Origin: Bacteroidales bacterium UBA6229
GTDB lineage: Bacteria; Bacteroidota; Bacteroidia; Bacteroidales; F082
Assembly: GCA_002440975.1 (NCBI GenBank)
Contig: DJWN01000051.1
Location: 1,834-65,833 of the forward strand
Direction: 5' to 3'
Length of the DNA: 64,000 nucleotides
Position 1 is the stretch's first letter. Each line of letters begins with the position of its first letter. The notes under the pieces were generated by a model, which did not search any database, had not been told where the DNA came from, and saw only the letters and a list, made by a program, of their open reading frames with translations. Positions 37,125 through 44,897 of the stretch are shown here, piece by piece. Made by a program: the position numbers and the translations under genes.

Positions 37125-37628
37125 CTACCATTTATTATAGTGAACAGCCTCAGCCTGCCATGGATTATTTGCTGGTTTGTACTCGGCAGGATAGCCAAGC
37201 GCAACCAGCGAAACGGGTAAAATGCTTTTTGGGAGATTCAGAAAATCACTGATCTCTATCATTCTTTTATCACGCGGATAAATGCCCAGCCAAACACTGC
37301 CAATATCCAGCGAAGTGGCTTCCAATAATATATTTTGTGTTGCAGCAGCACAGTCCATATGCAAATATCCTGTAACACTTTGTTTGGCAGCGTCGCCGCA
37401 AACCAAGATTGCTGCAGCTGCCTGGTTAAGCATTTTGCCGTACGGATGAATCTGAGCCAGCCTTGCCAATAATTCAGTTTTTGTAATCACTACAAAATGC
37501 CATGCTTTGATATTATTGGCAGAGGGTGCCGCCATTGCAGCCTTCAAAATCTGACTGATGGCTTCATCCGGGATGGCTAATTCTTTGAATTTTCTGATGC
37601 TTCTTCGTTTAAAGATTAGTCTCGACAT
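37125..37628 (-). CDS. Nitroreductase family protein
   Basis: A 167-residue FMN-dependent oxidoreductase. The N terminus has the FMN-phosphate-binding RRSIRKFKELAIPDEAI, followed by AAMAAPSANNIKAWHFVVI, and the late LDIGSVWLGIYP and LGYPAEYKP match the family. It probably works as a dimer with NAD(P)H; the substrate is open. It is the second gene after the cNMP-aspartase fusion (9-base gap), so probably in the same operon. Its stop codon is one base from that of the receiver/PPDK gene. Confidence 0.88.
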   Translation of the reverse strand: MSRLIFKRRSIRKFKELAIPDEAISQILKAAMAAPSANNIKAWHFVVITKTELLARLAQIHPYGKMLNQAAAAILVCGDAAKQSVTGYLHMDCAAATQNILLEATSLDIGSVWLGIYPRDKRMIEISDFLNLPKSILPVSLVALGYPAEYKPANNPWQAEAVHYNKW

Positions 37629-37637
37629 ATCAGGGTT

Positions 37638-39479
37638 TTAATTGATCATGTTTTCGGGAGCCAGGATTTTATCCAGTTCAGTTTTTGAGAGCAGTTCTTT
37701 TTCCAGGACTAATTCATACACACTCCGACCACTTTCGAGGGCTTCTTTAGCAATAATGGTGGAAGCTTCATAGCCAATGTATGGATTAAGCGCAGTTACC
37801 AGTCCGATTGAATTTTGAACCACTTGCCTGCAATGTGCTTCGTTGGCCGTTATCCCATTAATACAGCGGTTGGTAAGTACGTTCATGCCATTTTTGAGCA
37901 TCTCAATAGATTCGAAAAGGCTCTGAACGATAACAGGTTCCATTACATTCAGTTCCAATTGTCCGGCTTCGGCAGCTAATGAAACGGTAAGGTCGTTACC
38001 AATCACTTTAAAAGCAATCTGATTGACTACCTCCGGAATAACTGGATTTACTTTTCCGGGCATAATAGTAGATCCGGGCTGCATGGGAGGGAGGTTGATC
38101 TCATTTAATCCTGCCCTTGGGCCGCTCGAAAGCAATCGCAGGTCATTCGACATTTTTGACAGTTTAACAGCCAGTCGTTTCAAGCTGCTTGAATAACTCA
38201 CAAAATCGCCGGTGTCTTGTGTGGCTTCTACCAAATTGCGGGCTAGTCTGATATCCATCCCGGTGATGACACGCAAATGCGGAATCACTTTTTCGCTGTA
38301 TTTCGGATCGGCATTGATGCCTGTTCCAATGGCTGTTCCTCCCATATTTACCTCCAGAAATAAGGCAGCAGAACGGTTGAGTTGTTGCACTTCTTCTTCG
38401 AGTGTAGCTGCAAAAGCCTCAAAAGTCTGACCTAATGTCATTGGTACGGCATCCTGCAATTGAGTGCGTCCCATTTTGATGATACGGGCAAATTCGCGAC
38501 CCTTGGAATGCAAGGCCGAAATGAGTTGTTGTAGCACAACCACCAGTTTTTCGTTGGCCTTAATCAGGGCAATTTTTATTGCAGTAGGGTAGGCATCGTT
38601 GGTACTTTGCGAGAGGTTTATGTGATTGTTAGGATGGCAAAATTCATATTGCCCTCTTTCTTTCTCCATAATTTCCAGGGCTCTGTTGGCAATCACTTCA
38701 TTGGCATTCATATTGGTTGAAGTGCCGGCTCCACCTTGTATCATATCTACAACAAACTGTGAATGAAAGCGATTATTGATGATCTCCTGGCAGGCTTGTA
38801 TAATTGCTTTGGCAAGATTTTCGGGAAGCAGACCAAGATCGAAATTGGCTTTGGCAGCCGCCATCTTCACCATGGCCAACGACTTAACAAAGTCAGGGAA
38901 AAAGTTTAAGGTGATTCCGCTGATATTGAAATTTTCGAGTGCACGCAGGGTTTGGATGCCATAATAGTATTCGTAGGGTACATCTCTCTCGCCCAGCAAA
39001 TCGTGCTCACGACGTGTTTTTCCCGATTCATACTGTGAAGTGATATTCATGGCTTTTGCATTGGCATACCGCATACGCCTTGAAACCACGCGCGTAATAT
39101 TAGACGAGATGGCCAGTGCGATAGAACCTGAGCTTTTAAACACCTCTTTCGAAAGTGTAAGCGCAACAGTGTCTTCCACGGCACGTGCCGAAGTGGAATG
39201 GGGCGAATCTTCCATTAGCGAGCCTTCACCCAAAAAGTCGAGTTTTCCGAAATATGTTATAATTTGTTCTTCGCCAAAAGCAGTGGTTTTATAAAGCTCC
39301 ACCTTGCCCGAAACAATGAGAAAAATAAAGGTACGGGAGGTGTTTTCGGCAAAAAGAATGTCTTCTTTGGCATAATTAACTACCTCAGCCTTTTCGGCAA
39401 TGGTATTGATTTCAGTTTCGTTTAAACCCCTGAAAAGTTCAATGTTTTTGATGAGTTGAATCTTATCTTTTGTGTCCAT
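37638..39479 (-). CDS. aspA: Aspartate ammonia-lyase with N-terminal cyclic-nucleotide-binding domain
   Basis: A 613-residue fusion. Residues about 12-130 are a cNMP-binding beta-roll (FRGLNETEINTIAEKAEVVN, FIFLIVSGKVELYKTTAFGE, LDFLGEGSLMEDSPHSTSAR); the last stretch corresponds to the phosphate-binding cassette. A short linker leads to a full aspartase/fumarase-superfamily lyase from about 155: GERDVPYEYYYGIQT, QGGAGTSTNMNANEVIANRA, NDAYPTA and the signature GSTIMPGKVN (about 467). The lyase interconverts aspartate with fumarate and ammonia. GERDVP and TSTNMNANEV favour aspartase over fumarase. The regulatory domain suggests allosteric control by a cyclic nucleotide or similar ligand. Confidence 0.9.
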   Translation of the reverse strand: MDTKDKIQLIKNIELFRGLNETEINTIAEKAEVVNYAKEDILFAENTSRTFIFLIVSGKVELYKTTAFGEEQIITYFGKLDFLGEGSLMEDSPHSTSARAVEDTVALTLSKEVFKSSGSIALAISSNITRVVSRRMRYANAKAMNITSQYESGKTRREHDLLGERDVPYEYYYGIQTLRALENFNISGITLNFFPDFVKSLAMVKMAAAKANFDLGLLPENLAKAIIQACQEIINNRFHSQFVVDMIQGGAGTSTNMNANEVIANRALEIMEKERGQYEFCHPNNHINLSQSTNDAYPTAIKIALIKANEKLVVVLQQLISALHSKGREFARIIKMGRTQLQDAVPMTLGQTFEAFAATLEEEVQQLNRSAALFLEVNMGGTAIGTGINADPKYSEKVIPHLRVITGMDIRLARNLVEATQDTGDFVSYSSSLKRLAVKLSKMSNDLRLLSSGPRAGLNEINLPPMQPGSTIMPGKVNPVIPEVVNQIAFKVIGNDLTVSLAAEAGQLELNVMEPVIVQSLFESIEMLKNGMNVLTNRCINGITANEAHCRQVVQNSIGLVTALNPYIGYEASTIIAKEALESGRSVYELVLEKELLSKTELDKILAPENMIN

Positions 39480-39503
39480 GACATATATTTGTTAATTATT
39501 TCA

Positions 39504-39511
39504 CAAATATA
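39504..39511 (-). promoter_or_regulatory. -7 box of the aspA-nitroreductase promoter
   Basis: On the minus strand, TATATTTG matches TAnnTTTG and lies 24 bases before the aspA start. No TTG at the ideal -33 distance. Confidence 0.5.
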
Positions 39512-39619
39512 CATATTGCCTTTGTTACACTGTTCGAAAATGAAAAAAGTTTTCGCCAATAATCGTTTCAAAACTGCGTAAAAAAGCATGTATGAGTTTT
39601 CTACTTATTGATTTATCAA

Positions 39620-39627
39620 TACATTTG
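39620..39627 (+). promoter_or_regulatory. -7 box before the DegT aminotransferase gene
   Basis: TACATTTG matches TAnnTTTG, 23 bases before the start codon. The -33 element is not evident. Confidence 0.45.
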
Positions 39628-39650
39628 CAGCCAAATAAACACCCGATAGC

Positions 39651-40787
39651 ATGAAGCAAATCCCCATGGTTGACCTAGTGAGTCAATATCAGAAAATCAA
39701 ACCTGAAGTAGATGCAGCAATTTTTGAGATATTGTCAAACGCCAGTTTTATAAATGGCCCTGCAGTGAAGCAATTTCAGCATAGCCTGGAGAAGTATTTG
39801 AATATCAAGCATGTAATTCCATGTGCCAATGGCACCGATGCCTTGCAGGTGGCGATGATGGCTTTAGACCTAAAGCCTGGTGATGAAGTGATTACAACTT
39901 CTTTCACATTTATTGCCACGGCAGAAGTGATCGCACTATTAAAACTGACTCCGGTTTTGGTCGATGTTGACAAGGATACTTTTAATATTGATCCGGATGC
40001 GATTGAAAAAGCTATTACACCTAAAACAAAGGCTATCGTTCCGGTTCATTTGTTTGGGCAATGTGCTGATATGGATGCTATTATGGAGATAGCAAGAAAA
40101 CATAATTTGTATGTGATTGAAGACAATGCACAAGCCATTGGTGCTGACCACACTTCGGCTGATGGCACGATTCGTAAAGCCGGTACAATCGGACATATTG
40201 GATGCACTTCTTTCTTTCCTTCCAAAAATTTGGGTTGTTATGGCGATGGAGGTGCTATTTTTACAAATAATGATGAACTGGCTAAACGTTTGCGCGTGAT
40301 CGTAAACCACGGCATGGAGGTTCGCTATTATCATGATTCAGTTGGGGTTAACTCCCGGCTCGACAGCATACAGGCGGCCGTGCTCGATATTAAATTGAAA
40401 CATTTGGATGAGTATGCCAAAGCACGACGCTATGCTGCTGACTATTACAATCGGGCTTTTGAAAAATCTGATAATCTTAAAACACCAGTAACTGCATCTT
40501 TCACAAACCATGTATTTCACCAGTACACCCTTGTTACACGCAATGTGGACAGACAGGCGTTGATGGAGCATCTGCAGTCAAAAGGCATTGCAAGTGCTAT
40601 TTATTATCCCGTCCCATTACATCTGCAAAAAGCTTATATTGATCCAAGATACAAGCAGGGTGATTTTCCGGTGACGGAAGACCTGTCTCAATCTGTTATT
40701 TCGCTACCCATACATACCGAATTTGAAGAGGAAAGTTTGAAATATGTTACAGATGCAGTTTTGGAGTTTGTTGGAATGGATTTATAG
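39651..40787 (+). CDS. DegT/DnrJ/EryC1/StrS aminotransferase
   Basis: A 378-residue PLP enzyme of the sugar aminotransferase family. Conserved blocks: the N-terminal PMVDLVSQYQKIKPEVDAAI, CANGTDALQVAMMALDL, GDEVITTSFTFIATAEVI, VPVHLFGQCADMDAIMEIA, VIEDNAQAIGA, SFFPSKNLGCYGDGGAIFT (PLP Lys in PSKNLG) and NSRLDSIQAAVL. Close relatives make amino-sugars for lipopolysaccharide or capsule (such as WbpE-like or QdtB-like enzymes). No other nucleotide-sugar gene is adjacent, so the exact sugar is unknown. It is a single gene with a -7 box before it and a terminator after it. Confidence 0.9.
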   Translation: MKQIPMVDLVSQYQKIKPEVDAAIFEILSNASFINGPAVKQFQHSLEKYLNIKHVIPCANGTDALQVAMMALDLKPGDEVITTSFTFIATAEVIALLKLTPVLVDVDKDTFNIDPDAIEKAITPKTKAIVPVHLFGQCADMDAIMEIARKHNLYVIEDNAQAIGADHTSADGTIRKAGTIGHIGCTSFFPSKNLGCYGDGGAIFTNNDELAKRLRVIVNHGMEVRYYHDSVGVNSRLDSIQAAVLDIKLKHLDEYAKARRYAADYYNRAFEKSDNLKTPVTASFTNHVFHQYTLVTRNVDRQALMEHLQSKGIASAIYYPVPLHLQKAYIDPRYKQGDFPVTEDLSQSVISLPIHTEFEEESLKYVTDAVLEFVGMDL

Positions 40788-40810
40788 CAGACATGAAGTA
40801 TAGTTTTTTA

Positions 40811-40840
40811 AACGTCGGGGAGTAATTTCCGGCGTTTTTT
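40811..40840 (+). terminator. Terminator of the DegT gene
   Basis: AACGTCGG (40811-40818) pairs with CCGGCGTT (40829-40836, one G-U) and is followed by six T. Confidence 0.8.
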
Positions 40841-40861
40841 GCTATCAAAAAGTAATAAAAT

Positions 40862-40909
40862 TTATGGTTGACCGTAAAAATTAATACGAATATTTACGAT
40901 TGACCGTAA
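40862..40909 (+). repeat. Duplicated operator-like 16-mer before the DUF4143 ATPase
   Basis: TTATGGTTGACCGTAA (40862-40877) and TTACGATTGACCGTAA (40894-40909) are 14/16 identical and start 32 bases apart, about three helical turns. Each is itself a partial inverted repeat (TTAyG...CGTAA). The second copy ends eight bases before the -7 box at 40917. Confidence 0.7.
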
Positions 40910-40916
40910 TATTTTG

Positions 40917-40924
40917 TATTTTTG
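40917..40924 (+). promoter_or_regulatory. -7 box of the DUF4143 ATPase promoter
   Basis: TATTTTTG fits TAnnTTTG, 17 bases before the start codon. The TTG inside the second 16-mer (40900-40902) lies only 14 bases upstream. Confidence 0.45.
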
Positions 40925-40940
40925 TGAAAAATAATACGAC

Positions 40941-42065
40941 ATGTATATCAATCGAATTGTTTCTTCAGCTGTGTCGGAGGCTTTAGATTCCGGGAAAATT
41001 GTGATAATTTATGGTCCCCGGCAAGCTGGAAAAACTACACTTTCGAGAAAAATAATAAATGCAACCGGATTAAAAACACTTTATGCTAACGCGGATCAGA
41101 TTAAGTATATTGATATTCTTGCCAGTCGCGATTTAAACAAAATGAAATCTCTTGTTAGTGGATATGATTTGTTGTTTATCGATGAAGCGCAGCGGATTCC
41201 TGAGATTGGTCTGAACTTAAAAATTTTGCATGACGAATTACCGCAACTCAAGGTTTTGGTAACTGGTTCTTCATCATTTTTGTTGTCGAAGCGTATATCA
41301 GAGGTGTTGACGGGCAGAAAGAGAATATTTACACTTCTTCCTTTTTCGATTGGTGAATTGAGATCGGTATTTACTGATTTTGAAGTTGCAGATATGATCG
41401 ATCAATTGTTGATTTTTGGTAATTATCCTGAGGTAATTAAAAGCACGGGTTATCATGAAAAAGAAGAATACTTAAATGAGGTGGCTGCTTCGTATTTATT
41501 TAAGGATATACTCGAATTGGAGAGTATCAAATACCCATCCAAAATAAGGGATTTACTTCGTTTGTTGGCTTTTCAGCTGGGATCACAAATAAGCATCAAT
41601 GAAATAGGAACGCAACTTAGGCTCAATGCTGAAACAGTGGAACGATACTTATTTTTGCTTGAGCAGTCATTTATAGTGTTTAAACTGCCGGCATTTAGCA
41701 GAAATCCACGTAAAGAAATTAGTAAATCGCAGAAGTATTATTTTTATGATAACGGAATCAGGAATGCGATTATTGACAATTTTAAACTTGCTGAAGCAAG
41801 GGCTGATATGGGTGCTTTGTGGGAAAATTTTGTAATAACTGAACGCAGAAAAAAACTGATTTTTGAGCGCAGGCATTTTCAGGCTTTCTTCTGGAGGAAT
41901 TATGCAGGTGCCGAGATTGATTATCTGGAAGAATACCAGGGTAAGCTTAATGCTTTCGAAATCAAAGTAAACAAGATGAAAAGCAGAGCCCCCAAAGCCT
42001 GGATAACAGACTATAACAGCGAATACAACTGCATCACAAAAGATAACTTTCTTCAATTTCTTTAG
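40941..42065 (+). CDS. AAA-type ATPase with DUF4143 C-terminal domain
   Basis: A 374-residue protein of the family of solitary AAA/DUF4143 ATPases. Walker A is IIYGPRQAGKTTLSRKII (about residues 21-38) and Walker B is LLFIDEAQRIPEIG. VLVTGSSSFLLSKRISEVLTG is typical of the family. The C-terminal part has EISKSQKYYFYDNGIRNAI and the nuclease-like FFWRNYAGAEIDYLEE and AFEIKVNK, which resemble a PD-(D/E)XK core (E-IDY...FEIK). These genes are mobile, multi-copy and of unknown role. It is A+T-richer at its upstream edge than its neighbours and is preceded by two operator-like repeats, so it looks like a self-regulated module. Confidence 0.85.
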   Translation: MYINRIVSSAVSEALDSGKIVIIYGPRQAGKTTLSRKIINATGLKTLYANADQIKYIDILASRDLNKMKSLVSGYDLLFIDEAQRIPEIGLNLKILHDELPQLKVLVTGSSSFLLSKRISEVLTGRKRIFTLLPFSIGELRSVFTDFEVADMIDQLLIFGNYPEVIKSTGYHEKEEYLNEVAASYLFKDILELESIKYPSKIRDLLRLLAFQLGSQISINEIGTQLRLNAETVERYLFLLEQSFIVFKLPAFSRNPRKEISKSQKYYFYDNGIRNAIIDNFKLAEARADMGALWENFVITERRKKLIFERRHFQAFFWRNYAGAEIDYLEEYQGKLNAFEIKVNKMKSRAPKAWITDYNSEYNCITKDNFLQFL

Positions 42066-42121
42066 GATGTAGGTCTTCGGTAGTCTATTTTGATTTCGGA
42101 TGATTAACTGGTTTTTTCGCT

Positions 42122-42129
42122 TACCTTTG
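42122..42129 (+). promoter_or_regulatory. -7 box before the acetyltransferase-like gene
   Basis: TACCTTTG fits TAnnTTTG, 19 bases before the start codon at 42149. Confidence 0.45.
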
Positions 42130-42148
42130 TTTAAATATAACCTCAGCC

Positions 42149-43315
42149 ATGAAACTTATTGAAGTTAAAACCCGTGCTCATGAGCGTGCTTTTCTGGATG
42201 TTGCCCGAGAGATTTACAAAACTGATCCGGTGTGGGTATGTCCGCTTGATAATATTGTAGCAGACGTTTTTGATCCCAAAAAAAATAATTTTTTCCGGCA
42301 TGGAGAGGCAAGCCGCTGGATACTCAAGGATGAGCAGGACAAACTGATTGGACGTGTGGCTGCTTTTATCAATCGGAAAAAGGCATTTGGTTATGAGCAG
42401 CCTACAGGTGGCATGGGTTTTTTTGAATGTATTAACGACCAACAAGCCGCGTTTCTTCTTTTCGATCAGTGCAAAGCGTGGTTGAAAGCAAGAGGGATGG
42501 AAGCCATGGATGGCCCGATTAATTTTGGCGAAAACGATAATTTCTGGGGCTTGCTTGTCGAAGGCTTTACGCATCCCAGCTTTGGAATGCCGTATAATCC
42601 CCCCTATTATGAAACATTTTTCAGGGCATATGGATTCAATGAATATTTTGAACAAGTGACCAATCATCTGGACCTTACAAAGCAATTTCCGGAGCGGTTT
42701 TGGAAAATTGCTGGATGGGTACGCAAAAAACCCGGATTTGACTGGCGTCATTTTGAATGGAAACAGTCGGATAAGTTTATCAGGGATATAAAGGAGATTT
42801 ATGATGAAGCCTGGCAATTTCATCAATATTTTACGCCGCTCGAAATCAGCACCATAAAATCTGAAATGGCACAAACAAAATCATTTTTGGAGGAGAAATT
42901 TATCTGGTTTGTATATCATGAAGAGGAGCCTGCGGCATTTTTGGTGATGTTTCCGGATATAAATCAATTATTGAAGCCACTGAAAGGGAAACTTGATTGG
43001 TGGAATAAACTAAGGTTTTATTGGCTCACGAAGACTAAAAAGATCGACCGTGCCCGTATTACTATCATGGGTGTGAAACCAAAATTTCAGCGTTTTGGCC
43101 TGGAATCGGGGATTTTTTGGGAGATGCAGCAAGTGATGGATCAGCCCAAATATCAACATTATAAAGAAATAGAATTGAGTTGGGTAGGTGATTTCAATCC
43201 AAAAATGCGAGCCATTCACGAGGCTGTTGGCGCATCATTCGGAAAGCGGCACCGTACTTTTCGTTTGTTGTTTGACCAAACTAAAAATACAGAACAGCGG
43301 CATAAAGTCATCTAA
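42149..43315 (+). CDS. GNAT-like acyltransferase-fold protein of unknown substrate
   Basis: A 388-residue soluble protein. The N-terminal half has LIGRVAAFINRKKAF and GMGFFECINDQQAAFLLFDQ, reminiscent of the acetyl-CoA strand region. A central GMEAMDGPINFGENDNFWGL and FGMPYNPPYYETFFRAYGF is shared with the YghO-like family. The C-terminal part (ITIMGVKPKFQRFGLESGIF, WVGDFNPKMRAIHEAVGASF) looks like a second GNAT unit with the acetyl-CoA loop RFGLES. Substrate unknown. It is a single gene, convergent with mgtE, whose stop is eight bases away. Confidence 0.75.
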   Translation: MKLIEVKTRAHERAFLDVAREIYKTDPVWVCPLDNIVADVFDPKKNNFFRHGEASRWILKDEQDKLIGRVAAFINRKKAFGYEQPTGGMGFFECINDQQAAFLLFDQCKAWLKARGMEAMDGPINFGENDNFWGLLVEGFTHPSFGMPYNPPYYETFFRAYGFNEYFEQVTNHLDLTKQFPERFWKIAGWVRKKPGFDWRHFEWKQSDKFIRDIKEIYDEAWQFHQYFTPLEISTIKSEMAQTKSFLEEKFIWFVYHEEEPAAFLVMFPDINQLLKPLKGKLDWWNKLRFYWLTKTKKIDRARITIMGVKPKFQRFGLESGIFWEMQQVMDQPKYQHYKEIELSWVGDFNPKMRAIHEAVGASFGKRHRTFRLLFDQTKNTEQRHKVI

Positions 43316-43323
43316 AAATCATA

Positions 43324-44667
43324 CTATCCAAGGCCAAGAATCCAGGTGGCCAATGTAAAGTATATCAACACACCGCTGATATCTGCCAGCGAAGTGATAA
43401 GGGGAGCACTGGCTGTGGCGGGGTCAAGTTTTAGTCGTGTAAAAACAAAAGGTAATAAGAGTCCGATGAGGCTTCCGGTTATAACAGTAAGAATCATGGT
43501 AAGTGCAACAACCAGCATAATTTCAGGAGCTCTGAAACTGGCAATCAGACTTACGCCAATAGCCATAGTAAGTCCTAAAAGCATCGAAACCAGGAACTCT
43601 TTTCCCAGTAATTTAAACCAATCAGTTATTTCAACATCGCCTACAGCCAATGAACGGATCATCAGGGTGGCCGATTGTGCGCCGGCATTTCCGCTACTGG
43701 CAATCAGCAAGGGCAGAAAAAATAAGAGCGAAACAGCAGAGGTGATGGTGCTTTCGAAATGGGCAATGGCTGCTCCAGAAAAAACATTCATAAAAACCAG
43801 CACGGTAAGCCAGAAAATTCGCTTCTGATAAAGATAAATTACTTTGGCTTTCAAAGGGTTTACAATGGCATCCTGAAACGAACCAAATTTGTGAAAGTCT
43901 TCGGTGGTTTCCTCTTCCACCACATCCATCACATCATCCACAGTAACAATTCCGAGTAATAATCCTTCGGTATCAACAACCGGAAGTGCGACCCTGTCCT
44001 GATCCTGAAAGACCCTAATAGCCAACTCCTGATCGTCAAAGGCACTCAGCGAAACAAAACGCTCGTCCATAAGCTCCCTAATTGTTTGGTCGGGCTCTGC
44101 CAGTAATATGTCCCTGATCCGAATGTCGTCCACCAATTTCATCTGATTATCAACAACGTAGATGACGTTTAAGGTTTCTGAATCTTTCCCGTATTTCCTG
44201 ATATATTCCAGTGTTTGACCTACAGTATGGTCTGGTTTAACCCTCACATAATGAGGGGTCATTAATCGGCCAATACTTTCTTCGGGATAGCCAAGCAATT
44301 TGATGGTTACCTTACGTTCTTCCGGACTAAGCATTTGAATCAAACGCTGGCTGACTTGCCCGGGTAGTTCTTCAAAAAAGGCAGTACGGTCATCGGGGTC
44401 AAGGTCATTGAGCAGGCTTGAGAGTTTATGGGCATGATGCGCCAAACCCTCAATCATTTGCTCTTGCTTGTCGATAGTAAGATGTTGAAAAGTTTCTTTG
44501 GCCTGTTCTCTTGGTAAAAGCCTGAACAGAATTATATCATCTTCTTCATCAAGGCTTTCTATGATTTCGGAAACATCAACAGGATCCATATCAGCGATCT
44601 GCTGACGCAAGGCCTTCCATTCTTTTTCGGAAATTAATTCCTGAAATTGATCAATAATTTCAGTCAT
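43324..44667 (-). CDS. mgtE: Magnesium transporter MgtE
   Basis: A 447-residue channel/transporter. I start at the ATG at 44667 because it has a strong Shine-Dalgarno (AAGGAG, plus 44675-44680, 7-base spacer) and begins MTEIIDQFQELISEKEW. A GTG-initiated reading at 44712 would encode part of the leader. The N-terminal MgtE-N superhelix (VSEIIESLDEEDDIILFRL) and two CBS domains (RLMTPHYVRVKPDHTVG, GIVTVDDVMDVVEEETTEDF) precede five transmembrane helices. These include the selectivity region PLLIASSGNAGAQSATLMIRSLAVG, which places both the conserved Asn-Ala-Gly and the Gln-Ser. It imports Mg2+ down the membrane potential and closes when cytosolic Mg2+ loads the CBS domains. Confidence 0.93.
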   Translation of the reverse strand: MTEIIDQFQELISEKEWKALRQQIADMDPVDVSEIIESLDEEDDIILFRLLPREQAKETFQHLTIDKQEQMIEGLAHHAHKLSSLLNDLDPDDRTAFFEELPGQVSQRLIQMLSPEERKVTIKLLGYPEESIGRLMTPHYVRVKPDHTVGQTLEYIRKYGKDSETLNVIYVVDNQMKLVDDIRIRDILLAEPDQTIRELMDERFVSLSAFDDQELAIRVFQDQDRVALPVVDTEGLLLGIVTVDDVMDVVEEETTEDFHKFGSFQDAIVNPLKAKVIYLYQKRIFWLTVLVFMNVFSGAAIAHFESTITSAVSLLFFLPLLIASSGNAGAQSATLMIRSLAVGDVEITDWFKLLGKEFLVSMLLGLTMAIGVSLIASFRAPEIMLVVALTMILTVITGSLIGLLLPFVFTRLKLDPATASAPLITSLADISGVLIYFTLATWILGLG

Positions 44668-44790
44668 GTTTGCACTCCTTACTCTTTTGAGCCGTAAGCA
44701 GTGCGAGACCACCCCTTACAGCTTGTTTAAATTAAGTTCTTTCGGTCAGGCTGATCAGGTTCGTCTTCCATGAGCTTGTAGGATTTATTA
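44668..44790 (-). promoter_or_regulatory. Structured 5' leader of mgtE (candidate riboswitch)
   Basis: About 120 bases lie between the promoter (-7 box at 44797-44804, minus strand) and the mgtE start. Three helices compete. Helix A: CCTACAAGCT (plus 44773-44782) with AGCTGTAAGG (plus 44714-44723), nine pairs with two single-base bulges. Helix B: CTGTAAG (plus 44715-44721) with CTTACGG (plus 44692-44698), seven pairs including one G-U. Helix C: the same CTTAC with GTAAG (plus 44678-44682), which hides the Shine-Dalgarno. A and C can coexist; B excludes both. That is the layout of a translational riboswitch. No known class matches: it is not M-box-like, and a short GAACCTGATC match to the TPP core lacks the rest. 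Confidence 0.55.
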
Positions 44791-44796
44791 TTGCGG

Positions 44797-44804
44797 CAAA
44801 AGTA
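44797..44804 (-). promoter_or_regulatory. -7 box of the mgtE promoter
   Basis: On the minus strand, TACTTTTG matches TAnnTTTG. It places transcription start near 44790 and gives a leader of about 120 bases. Confidence 0.5.
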
Positions 44805-44840
44805 CGCTTTTTGATTTCAAAAGTGATGGCTGAGGTAATT

Positions 44841-44878
44841 AAAAAAAAGCCGCAAAAAAAAATTTTGCGACTTTTTTA
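44841..44878 (-). terminator. Terminator of trxB
   Basis: On the minus strand a stem of GTCGCAAAA against TTTTGCGGC, with one mismatch, is extended by A/T pairs and flanked by T-runs. It lies 20 bases past the trxB stop and just upstream of the mgtE promoter. Confidence 0.7.
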
Positions 44879-44897
44879 AATAGGATGCGTTTGCTAT

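Noticed and set aside
42143..42874. 243-codon minus-strand frame
   Set aside because: It lies entirely inside the acetyltransferase-like gene, antisense, has no domain features, and the plus frame has the -7 box and conserved blocks.
44667..44712. GTG-initiated 15-residue N-terminal extension of MgtE
   Set aside because: It would translate through helix B of the leader and lacks a ribosome site, whereas the ATG at 44667 has AAGGAG at ideal spacing and the conserved N terminus.
44717..44790. TPP riboswitch upstream of mgtE
   Set aside because: Only GAACCTGATC matches the TPP core. The CTGAGA element and the GGAT/GCG bulge are missing or out of order, and the downstream gene is not thiamine-related.
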